A stretch of 6,209 bases of DNA from an uncultured Nitrosopumilaceae archaeon (lineage in GTDB: Archaea; Thermoproteota; Nitrososphaeria; Nitrososphaerales; Nitrosopumilaceae), in contig CALFHG010000187.1 in the NCBI GenBank assembly GCA_937875805.1, positions 1 through 6,209 of the forward strand, written 5' to 3'. Each line of letters begins with the position of its first letter. Within the stretch, counting starts at the first letter, position 1. Below are positions 5,143 through 6,209 of the stretch, in pieces. Made by a program: the position numbers and the translations under genes. The notes beneath the pieces were generated by a model. The model was not told the DNA's origin. It did not search any database and saw only the letters and a list, made by a program, of their open reading frames with translations.

Positions 5143-5340
5143 TCATTGTAAATCTTTTTTATTGATTCCACTGGTTTCAATTTCATATCTCAAAGCAGCA
5201 GGAATTTCCATGTACTTTTTGTTAACCAGTTCAATTATTTGATCTTCAGGAACATTAACTTTTTTCAACAAGTTCCCTCGTTGATGTGCATATGCATTTT
5301 TCCAAAAACCATCACCATCTAAAGTTTCAATTTTTACCAT
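5143..5340 (-). CDS. Conserved-looking small protein of unknown function (65 aa)
   Basis: From the ATG at 5340 the product has 65 residues: MVKIETLDGDGFWKNAY, then a basic HQRGNLLKK segment, a short acidic helix (VPEDQIIELVNKK), MEIPAALRYEIE and a lysine-rich end. There is no cysteine motif, signal peptide or membrane segment, so it should be a small soluble cytoplasmic protein. An ATG six codons earlier (5358) is in frame, but the box A at 5361-5375 is 27 bp from 5340 and would be only about 10 bp from 5358. The shorter start is therefore chosen, as a leaderless mRNA. I do not recognise the family. The ordered amino acid pattern and the matching promoter argue that it is real. Confidence 0.7.
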   Translation of the reverse strand: MVKIETLDGDGFWKNAYAHQRGNLLKKVNVPEDQIIELVNKKYMEIPAALRYEIETSGINKKDLQ

Positions 5341-5360
5341 ACAATTTCTAAATATCATTT

Positions 5361-5375
5361 TCTTTTAAATTTTAA
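5361..5375. promoter_or_regulatory. Near-symmetric box A shared by two divergent genes
   Basis: TCTTTTAAATTTTAA contains TTTTAAAT on the plus strand and TTTAAAAG on the minus strand around one centre near 5367. That centre is 27 bp from the minus-strand ATG at 5340 and 26 bp from the plus-strand ATG at 5393. A single site, or two overlapping ones, could therefore set both leaderless transcripts. Confidence 0.5.
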
Positions 5376-5456
5376 GGGACTGTGACCGAAGAATGGCAAA
5401 CGCCATTGGAACTGGAGTTAATGTTCCGGATTTTAGGCATGTTACCGATCACAGTC
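5376..5456 (+). other. G+C-rich island able to form nested stems, possible structured RNA
   Basis: These 81 bases are about 48% G+C (39 of 81) within clearly A+T-rich surroundings. GACTGTGA (5378-5385) pairs with TCACAGTC (5449-5456). Inside, AATGGC/GCCATT (5392-5407, 4-nt loop) stacks directly against GGAAC/GTTCC (5408-5427, 10-nt loop), leaving a three-way junction with a 21-nt single-stranded side. The strand cannot be fixed from pairing alone. I do not recognise it as a known riboswitch, ribozyme, tRNA or C/D RNA. It overlaps the 36-codon reading frame that starts at 5393, and either explanation, or both, could hold. Confidence 0.3.
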
Positions 5457-5503
5457 TACTTGAAACGTTGTGGGATCCAATATATTTAATGCGGAACCTA
5501 TGA
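5393..5503 (+). CDS. Candidate 36-residue small protein
   Basis: An ATG at 5393 opens a 36-codon frame ending with TGA at 5501-5503. The product starts MANAIGTGVNVPDF and ends in a stretch that could form an amphipathic helix (HSLLETLWDPIYLMRNL). Supporting it: box A is centred 26 bp upstream, and the stop overlaps the Shine-Dalgarno region of the SRPBCC gene, whose ATG follows after 9 bp, as expected inside an operon. Against it: codons such as CCG, CGG and ACG are unlike the A+T-rich neighbours, and an ATGGC hairpin would bury the leaderless start codon. I recognise no family. It may be a leader peptide, a true micro-protein or a chance frame over a structured RNA. Confidence 0.45.
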   Translation: MANAIGTGVNVPDFRHVTDHSLLETLWDPIYLMRNL

Positions 5504-5509
5504 GGGTGA
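5504..5509 (+). promoter_or_regulatory. Shine-Dalgarno-like site of the SRPBCC gene
   Basis: GGGTGA lies 3 bases before the ATG at 5513, right after the stop of the 36-codon frame, and its GGTGA is complementary to the archaeal 16S tail. A TATATTTAAT at 5481-5490, about 27 bp before the ATG, could alternatively act as a private box A. Internal initiation and a leaderless start cannot be separated by eye. Confidence 0.45.
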
Positions 5510-5512
5510 CAC

Positions 5513-5929
5513 ATGGCTACAATCGAGGTAGAAATAGAAATCAATTCAACCATAGACAAAGTCTGGGAGATTGTTTCAGATATAGATAATGAGCCAAAAT
5601 TTTGGAAGGGAACAAAAGAAGTCAAAAATATTTCCAAAGAAGGAAATACAGTCAATAGAGAAATTACAATAGCTTTTAGAGATCAGAAATGTTTGCAACA
5701 AGTAAAAATATATCCAAAAGAAAAGATAGAATCTAAATTCACCAAAGGAATTATCGAGGGTGAGAAAATAATATCCATCACATCTAAAGGTGGTAAAACA
5801 ATACTTTCAACATACTGGGATATCAAACTAACAGGTATGATGGGAATGTTTACGAATATGATTAAAAAACACATCAAAAGTGGAACTAAACAAGCCATGC
5901 AAAGTATCAAAGAAGAAATCGAGGGATAG
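5513..5929 (+). CDS. SRPBCC (START/polyketide-cyclase-like) fold protein
   Basis: The 138-residue length is typical for a single SRPBCC domain, a helix-grip fold with a deep hydrophobic pocket. The start, MATIEVEIEINSTIDKVWEIV, is the usual first strand followed by the helix with the conserved 'pxxxVWxxvsD' pattern. FWKGTKEV (30-37) begins the antiparallel sheet, repeated strands run to about 107, and a long C-terminal helix (GMFTNMIKKHIKSG onward) closes the pocket. Members bind lipids, sterols, polyketides or other hydrophobic ligands. It is soluble, with no signal peptide. The gene lies 5 bp before the membrane glycosyltransferase gene, so it may bind or protect a lipid-linked substrate or product of that enzyme; this is inference from position only. 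Confidence 0.87.
   Translation: MATIEVEIEINSTIDKVWEIVSDIDNEPKFWKGTKEVKNISKEGNTVNREITIAFRDQKCLQQVKIYPKEKIESKFTKGIIEGEKIISITSKGGKTILSTYWDIKLTGMMGMFTNMIKKHIKSGTKQAMQSIKEEIEG
5921..5925 (+). promoter_or_regulatory. Shine-Dalgarno site of the glycosyltransferase gene
   Basis: GAGGG sits inside the last codons of the SRPBCC gene, 9 bases before the ATG at 5935. There is no box A in the 5-bp gap between the genes, so translation from a shared mRNA is expected. Confidence 0.5.
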
Positions 5930-5934
5930 AGTTC

Positions 5935-6209
5935 ATGGAGTTATTATTAGATATTTTCAATTATGCATTAACTGCAATTTTAATAGGGATTTGTGGGGCT
6001 TGGATATTTTTAATAAAATCAATGATTGATTCTTTTAGATTGACACCGTATTTGGATAAATTTGAAAATACATCAAAGACAAATCCCAAAGTATCAATAA
6101 TTCTACCAGCCAGAAACGAAGAAGAATTTATTAGAAAATGTTTAGATTCTCTAGTTAAACAAGATTACAAAAATTATGAAATCATAGTAATTGATGATTC
6201 ATCAGAAGA
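5935..6209 (+). CDS. Membrane-anchored family 2 glycosyltransferase, N-terminal part
   Basis: Ninety-one codons are visible before the window ends. A membrane helix spans about residues 8-28 (ALTAILIGICGAWIFLI). After a linker the GT-A catalytic domain begins with VSIILPARNEE (53-63), then a helix CLDSLVKQDY (69-78) and the strand YEIIVIDDSS (81-90). The last is the first nucleotide-sugar-binding aspartate region of GT2 enzymes. The metal-binding DxD and the catalytic Asp would lie beyond the edge. The enzyme should transfer a sugar from a nucleotide-activated donor, with its active site in the cytoplasm, probably to a lipid carrier or surface polysaccharide. The start is set by the first helix and the upstream GAGGG. 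The family is confident; the sugar and acceptor are unknown. Confidence 0.92.
   Translation, partial: MELLLDIFNYALTAILIGICGAWIFLIKSMIDSFRLTPYLDKFENTSKTNPKVSIILPARNEEEFIRKCLDSLVKQDYKNYEIIVIDDSSE

Noticed and set aside
5378..5456. A tRNA, hammerhead or known riboswitch in the 5376-5456 island
   Set aside because: There is no T-loop (TTCRA) or 7-nt anticodon loop in register, no CTGANGA/GAAA core, and no recognisable fluoride, TPP or purine signature; only the generic folding is reported.
5449..5655. Minus-strand 68-codon frame opposite the start of the SRPBCC gene
   Set aside because: It is antisense to a well-supported domain start and has no family features or promoter spacing.

Overview
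The window looks like chromosomal DNA from an ammonia-oxidising thaumarchaeon of the Nitrosopumilus/Nitrosarchaeum type. The reasons are an archaeal type II methionine aminopeptidase, an archaeal TATA-binding protein, a DUF1512-like archaeal membrane protein, several tiny zinc-ribbon proteins, strong A+T bias, and archaeal box A elements about 25-28 bp before start codons. That spacing implies many leaderless transcripts. The assignment rests on recognised protein families and sequence style, not on a database search. No mobile element, CRISPR array or phage gene is visible, and no stretch longer than 300 bases lacks a gene or RNA.

Left part (1-1603), all on the minus strand. A secreted lamin-tail-domain protein runs off the left edge. 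Upstream of it lie a long A+T-rich hairpin, a small two-helix membrane protein with a C-terminal zinc ribbon, and then tRNA-Pro(UGG). Between the tRNA and the membrane protein is a previously unlabelled box C/D-type element at 1420-1489. It has a C box, a D box and an outer stem that together form a canonical kink-turn, so it is probably a C/D guide sRNA.

Middle (1604-4772). Methionine aminopeptidase is divergent from the tRNA and is followed by a 37-codon zinc-ribbon gene with a TTG start. Facing these on the minus strand are a DUF1512-like membrane-anchored protein and a 60-residue zinc-ribbon protein, joined by an ATGA overlap. The TATA-binding protein gene is divergent from the DUF1512 gene across 76 bp.

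Right part (4773-6209). On the minus strand are a CsaA/MetRS-C-type tRNA-binding protein and a 65-residue protein of unknown function, each with its own promoter. From one nearly symmetric box A, transcription also runs rightward into a compact plus-strand cluster: a 36-codon candidate gene, an SRPBCC-fold protein, and a membrane-anchored family 2 glycosyltransferase cut by the right edge. The 36-codon region is G+C-rich and can form nested stems, so it may instead be, or also be, a structured RNA.

The common theme is information processing and protein maturation (N-terminal Met removal, TBP, tRNA, tRNA-binding protein, guide RNA), with cell-surface genes (LTD protein, glycosyltransferase) at both ends. 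The two least described items are the C/D-like RNA and the 5376-5503 island.
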